A DNA stretch of 64,000 nucleotides. It comes from Comamonas denitrificans. GTDB taxonomy: Bacteria > Pseudomonadota > Gammaproteobacteria > Burkholderiales > Burkholderiaceae_C. The position numbers and the translations under genes were made by a program. The stretch lies in NCBI RefSeq assembly GCF_017368815.1, contig NZ_JAFNME010000007.1:1-64000 (forward strand). The letters run 5' to 3'. This document shows positions 16,951 through 25,795 of the stretch, one piece after another; position 1 is the stretch's first letter, and every line of letters begins with the position of its first letter. The notes beneath the pieces are model-generated. The model saw only the letters and a program-made list of their open reading frames with translations, was not told the origin of the DNA and made no database searches.

Positions 16951-19374
16951 TTGTATATTAAAAAAAACACCTCTCGCAATAATTCCCGCGAGTTTCAAAA
17001 AGAAATTGAAGGACAAGTGCAAGGCCACCGCGATGGCCATGGCTTCGTGCTGCGCAGCGATGGGCAATCGGACATCTATCTGCCGCCCAATGAAATGCGC
17101 GCCGTGCTGCACCAGGACAAGGTGCGTGTGCGCATCATCGGACAAGACCGCAAAGGCCGCCCGGAAGGCCATGTGCTGGAAATTGTTGAGCGGCCCGTCA
17201 AACAACTCATTGGCCGCTTGCTGCAAGAAAGCGGTGTCTGGCTACTCGCCCCGGAGGACAAACGCTTTGGCCAGGATGTGCTGCTGCCGCAGGGGCCGGG
17301 GGAAGGTAAATCGGGCCAAGTCGTTGTTGTTGCCTTGACCGAAGCGCCTGCCCTGTATGGCCAGCCCGTTGGCAAAGTGATTGAGGTACTGGGCGAGGTC
17401 GATGACCCGGGCATGGAAATTGAAATTGCCGTGCGTAAATACAGCGTGCCGCATGTGTTCTCTGCGGACTGCTTGGCCGCAGCAGAAGCATTGCCCGACA
17501 AGGTCATGGCCAAAGACCGCAAAGGCCGGGTGGATCTGCGCGATGTGCCGCTGGTTACCATTGACGGCGAAGATGCCCGCGATTTTGACGATGCCGTGTA
17601 CTGCGAAAGCGCCAAAATTGGCCGCGCCAAGGGCTGGCGCTTGCTCGTGGCCATTGCTGATGTCAGCCACTATGTGCAAAACGGCAACGCCATTGACGTG
17701 GATGCCTACGACCGTGCCACCAGCGTGTACTTTCCGCGTCGGGTCATTCCCATGCTGCCGGAAAAGCTGAGCAACGGCCTGTGCTCACTCAACCCCAAAG
17801 TTGATCGTCTGTGCCTGGTGTGCGATATGCTGATTACCGCTGATGGTGATTTGCATGCCTACCAGTTCTACCCGGCGGTGATGAACAGCCATGCCCGGCT
17901 GACCTACACCGAAGTGGCCGCGATTTTGAGTAATACCCGGGGGCCAGAAGCGGCACAACGTGCAGATTTAGTCCCACACCTCCTGGATTTGCACGGGGTG
18001 TACAGCGCCTTGCTCAAAGCCCGCGAAGCGCGCGGTGCCGTGGACTTTGACACGGTGGAGACGAAAATCGTCAGCGACGAGGCGGGGCGAATCGAAAAAA
18101 TTGTGCCAAGCCAGCGCACCCAAGCGCACCGGCTGATTGAAGAGTGCATGCTGGCAGCCAACGTGAGCGCCGGTGATTTCATCTTGCACAACCAGCGTTT
18201 GGCGCTGTTTCGAGTGCACGAAAAACCATCCATCGAGAAGATAGAAATTCTGCGGGCTTACCTGAAAGCCTTGGCCATCCCTGCCAGTATCAGCGACCAT
18301 CCCACTGCTGCTGAATTTCAAGCGATCGCCAAAGCCACGCACGACCGCCCAGATGCGTTGCAGGTGCACACCATGCTGCTGCGCTCGATGATGCAGGCTA
18401 TGTACACCCCGGAAAATATTGGCCACTTTGGCTTGGCGTATGAGGCCTATACCCACTTCACCAGCCCCATTCGCCGCTACCCGGACTTGCTGCTGCACCG
18501 GGTGATCAAAGCCATCCTGGCCGACAAGCCCTACACCCTGCCTGCGCTGCCCACCCCTGGCGAAGCGCAGGCCAAGCTGGCCAAACGCTTGGCCGAGCGG
18601 GTCACGGCCCCCAAAAGCGCCCAGGCAACCCGCAGCCGCGTTGCTCAGGCGCAAATGCAAGGCTGGGAGGCCGCCGGCCTGCATTGCAGTGCCAATGAGC
18701 GCCGCGCCGATGAAGCCAGCCGCGATGTGGAGGCCTGGCTTAAATGCAAATACATGCGCGATTACTTGGGCGAAGAGTTTTCGGGCACGGTCTCAGCGGT
18801 CACCAGCTTTGGGCTGTTCGTCACGCTGGAGACGATGTACGTCGAAGGCTTGGTGCACATCAGTGAGCTGGGTGGGGACTACTACCGCTTTGATGAGATG
18901 CGCCAAGAGCTGCGCGGTGAGCGCACCGGCGTGCGCTATACCATTGGAACCCGCATGCAAGTGCAGGTCAGCCGGGTGGACCTGGATGCCCGGCGCATTG
19001 ATTTTTGCCTGGTGCAGGAAGAGAGCAAAGAGGGGAAAGAGGGCAAAGACCTTGCCGCTGCACCGCCGCCGCAACGTGGCCCGGGCCGCAGCCGGGCGGC
19101 GCGGCGCACGGCGGCCTTGCTACAGCAGCAAGAGCAGGAAGAGATGGTGGGGGCATTCATCCCCGATACACGCTTTGATGAGGCCCTAGCCTTCGGAAAA
19201 GTGGGCAAGGCTGAGCAGCGCATCCCCTCTGGCGCGAAAACCGCGTCCACGCACAAGGCCAGCGGCGCTCAAGCGGTGAAGGCCAGCAAAGCCAGCAAAA
19301 GCAAATCGCCCAGTCGCGCCAGTGGGGCAGCGAAAGCGGGAAAAAACGCTGCTGGTAGTAAAAAAATCAAATAA
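16951..19374 (+). CDS. rnr: Ribonuclease R
   Basis: RNase R is a processive 3'-5' exoribonuclease that degrades structured RNA and takes part in rRNA and tmRNA quality control. The 807-residue product has cold-shock domains (GHRDGHGFVLRSDG), the RNB catalytic domain with Asp ligands in DGEDARDFDDAVY, the segment HFTSPIRRYPDLLLHR, and an S1 domain (GTVSAVTSFGLFV). A long Lys/Ala/Ser-rich tail suits RNA duplex unwinding. No ATG lies before the first conserved residues. A TTG at 16951, with AGGA 10 bases upstream, is the best start and encodes MYIKKNTSRNNS. A longer open frame to 16561 only reads through antisense tRNA. The stop codon abuts a full repeat copy. Confidence 0.9.
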   Translation: MYIKKNTSRNNSREFQKEIEGQVQGHRDGHGFVLRSDGQSDIYLPPNEMRAVLHQDKVRVRIIGQDRKGRPEGHVLEIVERPVKQLIGRLLQESGVWLLAPEDKRFGQDVLLPQGPGEGKSGQVVVVALTEAPALYGQPVGKVIEVLGEVDDPGMEIEIAVRKYSVPHVFSADCLAAAEALPDKVMAKDRKGRVDLRDVPLVTIDGEDARDFDDAVYCESAKIGRAKGWRLLVAIADVSHYVQNGNAIDVDAYDRATSVYFPRRVIPMLPEKLSNGLCSLNPKVDRLCLVCDMLITADGDLHAYQFYPAVMNSHARLTYTEVAAILSNTRGPEAAQRADLVPHLLDLHGVYSALLKAREARGAVDFDTVETKIVSDEAGRIEKIVPSQRTQAHRLIEECMLAANVSAGDFILHNQRLALFRVHEKPSIEKIEILRAYLKALAIPASISDHPTAAEFQAIAKATHDRPDALQVHTMLLRSMMQAMYTPENIGHFGLAYEAYTHFTSPIRRYPDLLLHRVIKAILADKPYTLPALPTPGEAQAKLAKRLAERVTAPKSAQATRSRVAQAQMQGWEAAGLHCSANERRADEASRDVEAWLKCKYMRDYLGEEFSGTVSAVTSFGLFVTLETMYVEGLVHISELGGDYYRFDEMRQELRGERTGVRYTIGTRMQVQVSRVDLDARRIDFCLVQEESKEGKEGKDLAAAPPPQRGPGRSRAARRTAALLQQQEQEEMVGAFIPDTRFDEALAFGKVGKAEQRIPSGAKTASTHKASGAQAVKASKASKSKSPSRASGAAKAGKNAAGSKKIK

Positions 19375-19463
19375 AAAAAGAGCTTCTACCGCTTTAAATA
19401 CGTGGATTTCAAGGTAAAAACACCATGAACTCCATTTTTTATCAGCGGTAGAAGCTCTTTTTT
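19374..19463. repeat. Dispersed inverted repeat with perfect 20 bp arms, acting as terminator
   Basis: AAAAAAGAGCTTCTACCGCT (19374-19393) is the exact inverse complement of 19444-19463. The A run on the left and T run on the right make it look like an intrinsic terminator on both strands. The first base is the last base of the rnr stop codon. The DUF3149-like gene converges from the other side 35 bp away. Confidence 0.92.
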
Positions 19464-19497
19464 TCAATTTTGCTTGCATGCGCAAGCCAGAGAAAAC

Positions 19498-19662
19498 TTA
19501 AGGCTTTGGCAAATTTGTTTGTGTTTTTTCCGGATCTTCACCCAAGCGGATTTTGCCGAGGAACAAAATTGTGAACCAGATCCACATGACGATCACAAAA
19601 ACGATGACCGCCAAGCTCATCAGGCCATAGTCGGTGGAGAATAAATCAGTCAGCATCTGCAT
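19498..19662 (-). CDS. Small membrane protein, DUF3149-like
   Basis: This 54-residue protein starts MQMLTDLFSTDYGLMSLAVI and continues with a hydrophobic helix VFVIVMWIWFTILFLGKI, then a polar tail ending NLPKP. The pattern of a short amphipathic N-terminus, Asp-Tyr-Gly-Leu-Met-Ser and one membrane helix matches the DUF3149 family of small proteobacterial membrane proteins, whose function is unknown. The start ATG (19660-19662) follows GAGGG with good spacing. The codon pattern and stop directly beside the rnr terminator support a real gene. Confidence 0.72.
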   Translation of the reverse strand: MQMLTDLFSTDYGLMSLAVIVFVIVMWIWFTILFLGKIRLGEDPEKTQTNLPKP

Positions 19663-19820
19663 AGCAACCCTCGGTTTGTTTAAGTTGGTAGTGCCCTAAA
19701 TATCCATGCTCTCAGTAGTTTTTTGTTTGACGCATATCAAAATTTAGGATTGACCCTAGAGTTGTGCTTTGCTGTGGCATTTGCTTACTATCGCTCCCCC
19801 TCTGCTGTGCAGTTCCTAGT

Positions 19821-20294
19821 ATGAATCTTGGTATGGATACTTCAACCGTTGCCCAAAACGTGCAGCTGGCACTGGCTCCCGTCTTTTTTTTAACGGCTGT
19901 GGCGGGCATGATTGCCGTGGTTGCAGGACGGTTGGCCCGCATCGTCGATCGTGCGCGGGTGGTGGAGTTGGCTTTGGAAAACGCCAGTAAAACCACTGAA
20001 ATCGAAAAAAATTTGCGTGAGTTGCGCTACTTGCACTTGCGCGGGCGGTTGTCCAATGCCTCGATTGGGCTGCTGACCTTGTGTGGCTTTTTGATTGGCC
20101 TGACGATTATTTTTCTGTTCTTGGGGCAAGAGTGGGGCCTGCACGGCCAACGCATGGCGATATTTAGTTTTTTGGCTGGCGTGGTGTCGTTTATTGCGGC
20201 ACTGATCGGCTTTTTGTGGGAAACCGTGCTGGCGATGCAGTTGTTCAATTCCAACGCTTTGGAAGTCGAGCGGCACATCCAGCGCGAAGGCTGA
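19821..20294 (+). CDS. DUF2721 family membrane protein
   Basis: The product of about 157 residues has a first membrane helix (LALAPVFFLTAVAGMIAVVA) and a polar segment with Arg/Glu heptads (RLARIVDRARVVELALENA). Two further helices follow (ASIGLLTLCGFLIGLTIIFL and the next hydrophobic stretch), then a C-terminal ELERH-like polar tail. This layout is that of DUF2721, a widespread family of unknown function. The frame opens at 19764; ATG codons at 19821 and 19833 are both possible starts and neither has a strong ribosome binding site. It is divergent from the DUF3149-like gene and convergent with the unknown gene at 20327. Confidence 0.82.
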   Translation: MNLGMDTSTVAQNVQLALAPVFFLTAVAGMIAVVAGRLARIVDRARVVELALENASKTTEIEKNLRELRYLHLRGRLSNASIGLLTLCGFLIGLTIIFLFLGQEWGLHGQRMAIFSFLAGVVSFIAALIGFLWETVLAMQLFNSNALEVERHIQREG

Positions 20295-20326
20295 AATGGG
20301 CCGCGGGCAGGCAAGAGTGCGCAGCC

Positions 20327-20632
20327 TTAGTCCAGGCGCGCCAAGGCTTCGAGTAAGCCCCATTGATTGGCCAAAATTTGGTAGTGCGCGGTTTGTCCGG
20401 TTTTTTGGCTTTCCCCTTGAATAATCACCACATTGCCCATGGCTTGGGCTTTGGACGACAGGGGTTTGATTTTGTCGTATTGGTAGTTCTCAGCAATATC
20501 GCCCCGAAAATTAATGATTTTCGGATTGCCCGATCCCATCTGCTGGGCATGGGTGCTCAGTGTGCGCTCGCGGGTCACTTCGCTCAGGCCCTGGGTGATG
20601 GCTTTATCAAGGGAAATAGGTGTGTCGGTCAT
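20327..20632 (-). CDS. Hypothetical protein, 101 residues
   Basis: I do not recognise the family. The protein is soluble, begins MTDTPISLDKAITQGLSEVT, and has no signal peptide, membrane helix or cysteine pair. The middle (DIAENYQYDKIKPLSSKAQA) is polar, and the end (QILANQWGLLEALARLD) looks amphipathic. The start at 20630-20632 is an ATG with AGAGA a few bases upstream. The codon choice resembles that of neighbouring real genes, and the space between DUF2721 and the chemoreceptor would otherwise be empty, so I consider it probably genuine. Confidence 0.62.
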   Translation of the reverse strand: MTDTPISLDKAITQGLSEVTRERTLSTHAQQMGSGNPKIINFRGDIAENYQYDKIKPLSSKAQAMGNVVIIQGESQKTGQTAHYQILANQWGLLEALARLD

Positions 20633-20741
20633 CGCTGTCTCTGAATCAATAATCCCGCCATCATGCCAGTTTGCTGGGGCAAACCCAAGCCGTGAGGGGC
20701 TGGGCTAGGGAAAACATGGTCGAATGCTGTGGCAAATTTAA

Positions 20742-20800
20742 AACGCCCGCCGCGATGCCCTTGGTGGGCGTTTTTGTACGCAATTGGTGAAATCACCAAT
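20742..20800 (+). promoter_or_regulatory. Two-hairpin leader ahead of the second chemoreceptor
   Basis: AACGCCC (20742-20748) can pair with GGGCGTT (20765-20771) and is followed by TTTT, resembling a terminator. Twelve bases on, ATTGGTGAAATCACCAAT (20783-20800) is an 18 bp perfect dyad that could be an operator or a second hairpin. Both lie in the 244 bp gap between the unknown gene and the chemoreceptor, upstream of the AGGAG at 20864. No known riboswitch is recognised. Confidence 0.45.
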
Positions 20801-20876
20801 GCGACCGATGGGTTGTTATTGTCCACTGTTGCCTTGTTTAGCACGGTCGTGCTTTTGCTGATGAGGAGAGATTCTG

Positions 20877-22472
20877 GTGGCCAAAAACAAGCAGGGCAGG
20901 ATGCCCCATTTGAGCGTGACGCAAAAGTTGTGGCTGGGCGTGGCCACCATGGTGGTGGGCTCGATTGTGATTGCGGGCATGGCGGGGGTGCAATCGGCGC
21001 AGCACCAAAAAAGCTTTACAGCGCATGAGCAGGTGCTCGCTACCCGGTTGGCCCAGGCCGTGCAATGGCAGTCGCTCGCACAGGTAAATATGGTGCGCAC
21101 ACAGGCACAGGTGCTGGGGCAAGCCAGCGGGCAGGCCCAGCCGTTTGCGCAGCGGATTGCTACCACTGGGCAGGAGATTGAGGGTTTGCTCCAGGCGCTG
21201 CAAGCCAGTGCGCAAACACCGCAAGACAAACTGCAGCTGCAACAGGTGCAGCAGTTGCGTGAGCAGGCCTTGCAGCAGCGCCAAAAAATCTTCGCTGCCG
21301 ATGGCGATGCCACCAGTCAGATTGCGCAAACCTATTTGCCTGCAGCGCAAGCTTATTTGCAGGGGATTGAGGGGTTGGTGCAGCACACCGGCCAAAGCCT
21401 AGCGGCACTGCGTTCAGAAATGGGAGCGGCCCGCCAAGGCGTGGTGCGCGGTGCCGTGATTAACATGCTGGTTTTGTTGGCCTTCATTGCGCTGGGTGCT
21501 TACCAATTGATTAATGGCATCCGGCGCGACTTGCTGCAGGCCAATGCGGTGGCAGGGCAAATTGCTGCAGGGGATTTGGCTGTGGCGGTGCAGGTGCAGC
21601 GCCAAGACGAATTTGGCCAGTTGCTGCAATCGATGCAAAGCATGAGTGGCTCGTTGGCGCAAATGCTCAGTGAGGTGCGTGATAGTGGCGACACGATTGC
21701 TTTGGCCAGTGCGGAAATTGCGGGTGGCAACCACGATTTGTCTTTGCGCACAGAGCAAACCTCCAGCCATTTGCAGCAAGCGGCAGGGGCTGTGCAGGCA
21801 CTGGTGCAAACCTTGCAAACCACGGCGGATGGGGCGCAGCAGGCGGCCGAGTTGGCCGGCCAAGCGTCCAGTGTGGCCCAGCGTGGCGGGGCAGTGGTGG
21901 GGGAAGTGGTGGCGACGATGCAGGACATTCATGCCCATAGTGAAAAAATTGCCGACATCACCAGCGTGATTGACAGCATTGCGTTTCAAACCAATATCCT
22001 GGCCTTGAATGCGGCGGTTGAGGCGGCCCGGGCGGGTGAGCAAGGGCGTGGTTTTGCCGTGGTTGCGGCCGAGGTGCGCGAATTGGCCCAGCGCAGCGCC
22101 CAGGCAGCGCGGGAGATTAAACAGTTGATTCAGGATTCTGTGCAGCGTGTGGCCGATGGGAGGCGGCTGGTGGATACGGCCGGCAGCACCATGAGCGAAG
22201 TGGTGCAAGCAATTTACAGCGCCAGCACGGTGATGCACGGTATCAATGCCAGTGTGGCGGCCCAGCGCGATAGCGTGGGGCAGGTGCATGCGGCGGTGGG
22301 TGCTTTGGATCAAATGACGCTGCAAAATGCGGCCTTGGTCGAGCAAAGCGCGGCCGCCGCCAGCAGCATGCACCAGCAATCGGAGCAATTGCGCGGGTTG
22401 GTGCAGCGCTTTCATTTGGCCGATGTGGCCTATGCCTTGCCTGCGGTGCAACCAACGTTGCGCTTGGCGTGA
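20877..22472 (+). CDS. Methyl-accepting chemotaxis protein (Tar-like topology)
   Basis: The 531-residue receptor has a first membrane helix near residues 18-38, a periplasmic helical-bundle-like domain of about 150 residues rich in Gln and Ala, a second helix near 190-210 ([20 protein letters not shown]) and a HAMP domain. The signalling domain follows, with tip [20 protein letters not shown] and methylation-helix segments on both sides. A GTG start at 20877 is preceded by AGGAG with an 8-base gap. Unlike the receptor at 3113 it ends soon after the signalling domain, without a C-terminal sensor or a CheR-docking pentapeptide that I can see. Ligand unknown. It converges on the envZ-type gene. 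Confidence 0.92.
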   Translation: MAKNKQGRMPHLSVTQKLWLGVATMVVGSIVIAGMAGVQSAQHQKSFTAHEQVLATRLAQAVQWQSLAQVNMVRTQAQVLGQASGQAQPFAQRIATTGQEIEGLLQALQASAQTPQDKLQLQQVQQLREQALQQRQKIFAADGDATSQIAQTYLPAAQAYLQGIEGLVQHTGQSLAALRSEMGAARQGVVRGAVINMLVLLAFIALGAYQLINGIRRDLLQANAVAGQIAAGDLAVAVQVQRQDEFGQLLQSMQSMSGSLAQMLSEVRDSGDTIALASAEIAGGNHDLSLRTEQTSSHLQQAAGAVQALVQTLQTTADGAQQAAELAGQASSVAQRGGAVVGEVVATMQDIHAHSEKIADITSVIDSIAFQTNILALNAAVEAARAGEQGRGFAVVAAEVRELAQRSAQAAREIKQLIQDSVQRVADGRRLVDTAGSTMSEVVQAIYSASTVMHGINASVAAQRDSVGQVHAAVGALDQMTLQNAALVEQSAAAASSMHQQSEQLRGLVQRFHLADVAYALPAVQPTLRLA

Positions 22473-22499
22473 GCGCAGGCAAGCCAGGCTGGCTGTGAA

Positions 22500-22591
22500 A
22501 TAAAAGGAGCGTTTTGCGCAGTATTTATAACAAATTAATTGGTTTAACCCTTTAATTTATTGATAAATATGCGCAAGCAGCTATTGTTTTT
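22500..22591. repeat. Dispersed inverted repeat, degenerate left arm
   Basis: The right arm is ATGCGCAAGCAGCTATTGTT; the left arm AAAAGGAGCGTTTTGCGCAG is a decayed inverse complement. It fills the gap between the convergent chemoreceptor and kinase genes. The TAG of AATAGCTGC (minus strand) is the stop codon of the kinase. Confidence 0.75.
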
Positions 22592-24017
22592 GAATGTCCG
22601 CCTCTACGCCGGGCGGAAGCTGGCGCTTGATGGCGGGCCGCTGCAGACGTTGCTCGGTTTTTTGGCCCAGGTCGCTGGCGCGGCGCAGGTGAATTTGTGC
22701 TTCCATCCCGCCCCCTTCGGCGTTTTGCAGGGTCAGATGGCCGCCCATGCGCTGCACGGTTTTATCGACGATCGAGAGGCCAAGCCCCGCCCCGGCGGCG
22801 GCGGTGCGGGCGGTGTCGCTGCGGAAAAAGGGCTCGATCAGCTTGGCTAACTGTGCGGGCGGTACACCGTTGCCGTGGTCGCGCACTTTCAGGCGCACGT
22901 GGCGGCGGCGGATGTCCACCGAGATATTGACCTGGGCAATATCGGTGTCCGGTGTCTTGCCGTAGCGCCGTGCGTTTTCCAAAAGGTTGGAGATCACCCG
23001 TGCCAGCTCGACCTCGTCGGCCAAGACGGCGCAGTCCTCTGGAACCTCCATGGTGATTTGCAGCTCATGGTGGTTTTGCACGGCGTACATGCAAGAGGAA
23101 ACCACTTGATGCAGATTGATGGGGGTGAGATGGACGTGGTCGGGGCGGGCGTAGTCCAGAAACTTATCAATCGTTGCATCCAGCTGGACGATGTCGGCAA
23201 TCATGTGCTCCCGCGCGACATCGTCGGTCACGCTCATTTCGGTCTCCAGGCGCAGGCGGGCCAAAGGGGTGCGCAGGTCGTGGGAGATGCCCGCCAGCAT
23301 GACGGCGCGGTCTTGTTCTAGGCTGGCAAGTTTTTGTGCCATGCGGTTAAAGCCGATATTGACTTCGCGGATTTCACTGGTGGCCGCCTCTTCATCCAGT
23401 TGGCTATCGAGAAAATCACCTTCACGCACCCTGGTGGCTGCGTAGCGCAGCTGTTTGAGGGGTTGGTTAATGAGCCGGGCAATCATGGCCGCGCCAGCAA
23501 AAGACAGCACCACGGCCACCATCAGCCACAGCAGCCAGGTTTTTTCTTCGGGCAAAACGGGAGGGGGGCGCTGCTCCAGCAACAGCCAATGGGGGCGGTC
23601 GTGAATGTCAAAGCCGATCCAGGTTCCGGCTTGTCCGTTCACATCGCTGGCCAAAATGGTGTCCGGGCCTAGGCGCTGGCGGATGATTTCGTGCAAGTAC
23701 TGGTTGTCATGGGTCAATGCCATGGGCTTGAAGCTGTCGCTAGGCTTGCGTTCGCGAATGCGCAGCCCCTCTTGATCCGCCAGGGTTTTAAGCAAGGCTA
23801 CCTGGGTAATGCCATCAGCATGCTCCAGCGCGGCACGGCTGAGATTGACCAGCGAGGCCGTTTGCTCTGCCGCCAGCAAATCATGGGGCTGGGCGTTGAA
23901 GGCACGCAAAGCTTGCAGCCACCCGCCAGTGCTGGAGAGCATCAGCACGGCGAGTAAAAAGAAGGTGCGCCAAAAGAGGCTGAGCTCCACTTTGCGCCAA
24001 CTGGGCTTATTGGGCAT
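22581..24017 (-). CDS. envZ: Sensor histidine kinase of the EnvZ type
   Basis: The 478-residue inner-membrane kinase senses an envelope signal and phosphorylates the adjacent response regulator. A helix near residues 14-36, a periplasmic domain of about 120 residues and a second helix near 160-182 lead to HAMP. The phospho-accepting His246 lies in GISHDLRTPLARL, the N box in NLLENARRYG, and the ATP lids in DHGNGVP and GAGLGLSIV. Its ATG (24015-24017) overlaps the response-regulator stop as TAATG, so the two are translationally coupled. Extra open frame to 24059 is disregarded. The last residues and stop codon lie in a dispersed repeat arm, suggesting the C-terminus was altered by the repeat. 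The osmotic EnvZ role is by analogy only. Confidence 0.88.
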   Translation of the reverse strand: MPNKPSWRKVELSLFWRTFFLLAVLMLSSTGGWLQALRAFNAQPHDLLAAEQTASLVNLSRAALEHADGITQVALLKTLADQEGLRIRERKPSDSFKPMALTHDNQYLHEIIRQRLGPDTILASDVNGQAGTWIGFDIHDRPHWLLLEQRPPPVLPEEKTWLLWLMVAVVLSFAGAAMIARLINQPLKQLRYAATRVREGDFLDSQLDEEAATSEIREVNIGFNRMAQKLASLEQDRAVMLAGISHDLRTPLARLRLETEMSVTDDVAREHMIADIVQLDATIDKFLDYARPDHVHLTPINLHQVVSSCMYAVQNHHELQITMEVPEDCAVLADEVELARVISNLLENARRYGKTPDTDIAQVNISVDIRRRHVRLKVRDHGNGVPPAQLAKLIEPFFRSDTARTAAAGAGLGLSIVDKTVQRMGGHLTLQNAEGGGMEAQIHLRRASDLGQKTEQRLQRPAIKRQLPPGVEADIQKQ

Positions 24018-24748
24018 TAGTGCGCACCATCTGGAACAAACACATAGCCCACGCCCCAAACGGTTTGGATGTAGCGCGGGTTGGCCGCATCCTCTTCCAC
24101 CAGTTTGCGCAGGCGTGAGACTTGCACGTCCAGGCTGCGGTCAAAGGGCTCGAATTCACGTCCTCGGGCCAGCAAGGCCAGTTTTTCGCGTGACAGGGGT
24201 TGCCGGGGGTGGCGCACCAAGGCTTTGAGCATGGCAAATTCCCCGGTGGTGAGCGGTTGTTCTTCGTTATTTTTCAGTAACACGCGGGTGCCCAAGTCCA
24301 GGCAGAAGGGGCCAAAATTAACCACTTCATTCTCACTGCTGGGGGCCCCTGGCGCTTCTGGCTGTGGGCGGCGGCGCAAAACGGCGTGGATGCGGGCCAG
24401 CAATTCACGGGGGTTAAAAGGCTTGCCCAAGTAGTCATCGGCCCCGACTTCCAGGCCGACGATGCGATCGACATCTTCGCTTTTGGCGGTCAGCATGATG
24501 ATGGGGGTGCGGTCGTGGGCCGCACGCAAGCGGCGGCAGATGGACAGACCATCTTCGCCAGGCATCATCAAGTCCAGCACGATCAAGTCGGCACTTTCAC
24601 GCAGCAGCAAGCGGTTGAGGGCTTTGCCATCTTCGGCAATCGAGACTTCAAACCCTTCTTGGGTCAGATAGCGGCGCAGCAGGTCGCGGATGCGTGCATC
24701 GTCATCGACCACAATGATTTTGTCGGTGCGGCTGGGGGAGGTAGACAT
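24017..24748 (-). CDS. ompR: OmpR-family response regulator
   Basis: The 243-residue regulator has a receiver domain with the acidic pocket IIVVDDDARIRD, the phosphorylated Asp59 in LIVLDLMMPGEDG and the Lys of LGKPFNP. It is followed by an OmpR/PhoB winged helix (PLTTGEFAMLKALVRHP, then RSLDVQVSRLRKLVE and YIQTVWGVGYVFVP). The similarity, especially SREKLALLARGREFEPFDRS, places it with OmpR proper. It is first in a two-gene operon with the kinase. The ATG at 24746-24748 gives the expected N-terminus. Target genes cannot be seen here. Confidence 0.92.
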   Translation of the reverse strand: MSTSPSRTDKIIVVDDDARIRDLLRRYLTQEGFEVSIAEDGKALNRLLLRESADLIVLDLMMPGEDGLSICRRLRAAHDRTPIIMLTAKSEDVDRIVGLEVGADDYLGKPFNPRELLARIHAVLRRRPQPEAPGAPSSENEVVNFGPFCLDLGTRVLLKNNEEQPLTTGEFAMLKALVRHPRQPLSREKLALLARGREFEPFDRSLDVQVSRLRKLVEEDAANPRYIQTVWGVGYVFVPDGAH

Positions 24749-24870
24749 CTCAAAATCCTTTCAAACGGGCAGCATCTGTAACATGCGCCAATTGTGCCGG
24801 GTTCTGTGGTTACTAATTGTTATTTTCTGTTTGCCTGACTAAAAGTTACATAAATTGCCAAATACTAAGA

Positions 24871-24894
24871 AGGCCTGCACTTTGGTGCAGGCCT
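24871..24894 (-). terminator. Hairpin terminator after the 3-hydroxybutyrate dehydrogenase gene
   Basis: AGGCCTGCAC (24871-24880) pairs perfectly with GTGCAGGCCT (24885-24894) around TTTG. On the minus strand it is followed by TCTTAGTATTT, a T-rich stretch. It lies 35 bases after the dehydrogenase stop and separates that gene from ompR. Confidence 0.75.
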
Positions 24895-24928
24895 TTATGC
24901 GCAGTGACAAAAAGGGTGTGCCGTGCGC

Positions 24929-25711
24929 TTACTGCGCAGCCCAGCCACCGTCCATGTTCCACGCCACACCGCGCACGTTGTTGGCGGCCGGTGAGCAGAA
25001 GAAGACGGCCAAGCCGCCCAGCTCTTCGGGGGTGGTAAATTGCATCGAGGGCTCTTTCTCACCCAAGAGCAGTTTGGTGGCTTCGGCGTTGGAGATGCTG
25101 TGCTCAGCCGCTTTGGCATCTACTTGCTTTTGCACCAGGGGAGTCAGTACCCAGCCGGGGCAGATGGCGTTGCAGGTGACTCCTGTGGTGGCATTTTCCA
25201 AGGCCGTGACTTTGGTCAGGCCCACAATGCCGTGCTTTGCGGCGACGTAGGCTGATTTTTGGGCAGAGCCGACCAAGCCATGCACGGAGGCAACGTTGAT
25301 GATGCGCCCCCAGTTGGCTTGCTGCATGGCAGGCAGGGCCAAGCGGGTGGTGTGAAAGGCGCTGGAGAGGTTGATGGCCAAAATCGCATCCCATTTTTCC
25401 ACCGGAAAGTCTTGCACCGGGGCCACATGCTGAATGCCGGCGTTGTTTACCAAAATATCCACCCGGCCAAAGCGCTCAGCGGCAAAAGCCATCATGGCAG
25501 CAATTTCGTCGGCTTTGCTCATGTCGGCACCGTGGTATTCGACTTGGATGGCACGCTGGCCGGCCGCTTGGCGTACGGCCGCGATGGGGCCTTCAGTCTC
25601 ACCAAAGCCATTGAGGACGATGTTGGCACCTTGGGCGGCCAAGGCTTGGGCAATCCCCAAGCCAATGCCGCTGGTGGAGCCGGTGACTAAAGCAGTTTTT
25701 CCTGTGAGCAT
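24929..25711 (-). CDS. bdhA: 3-hydroxybutyrate dehydrogenase
   Basis: The enzyme oxidises D-3-hydroxybutyrate to acetoacetate with NAD+, the step after PHB depolymerisation. The 260-residue short-chain dehydrogenase has the nucleotide-binding loop TGSTSGIGLGIA, the NNAG motif (LVNNAGIQHVAPV), the catalytic Ser in NVASVHGLVGS and the YxxxK pair in SAYVAAKHG. The segments HGLVGS, CPGWVLTPLVQKQ and MQFTTPEELGGLAVFF are characteristic of 3-hydroxybutyrate dehydrogenases. Acetoacetyl-CoA reductase is less likely because of these segments. The start ATG lies at 25709-25711. An alpha/beta hydrolase gene is divergent across 84 bp. Confidence 0.92.
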   Translation of the reverse strand: MLTGKTALVTGSTSGIGLGIAQALAAQGANIVLNGFGETEGPIAAVRQAAGQRAIQVEYHGADMSKADEIAAMMAFAAERFGRVDILVNNAGIQHVAPVQDFPVEKWDAILAINLSSAFHTTRLALPAMQQANWGRIINVASVHGLVGSAQKSAYVAAKHGIVGLTKVTALENATTGVTCNAICPGWVLTPLVQKQVDAKAAEHSISNAEATKLLLGEKEPSMQFTTPEELGGLAVFFCSPAANNVRGVAWNMDGGWAAQ

Positions 25712-25795
25712 GATGACTTTGCCTCTCTTTGATAGCAGCAGAATGAATTACGATGAAGCATTCATTATCAAATGCCCCGTGGCATGTTTTCTACC

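Noticed and set aside
20629..20844. 71-codon minus-strand frame upstream of the unknown 101-residue gene
   Set aside because: No conserved features; it overlaps the leader hairpins and the start of the neighbouring gene.
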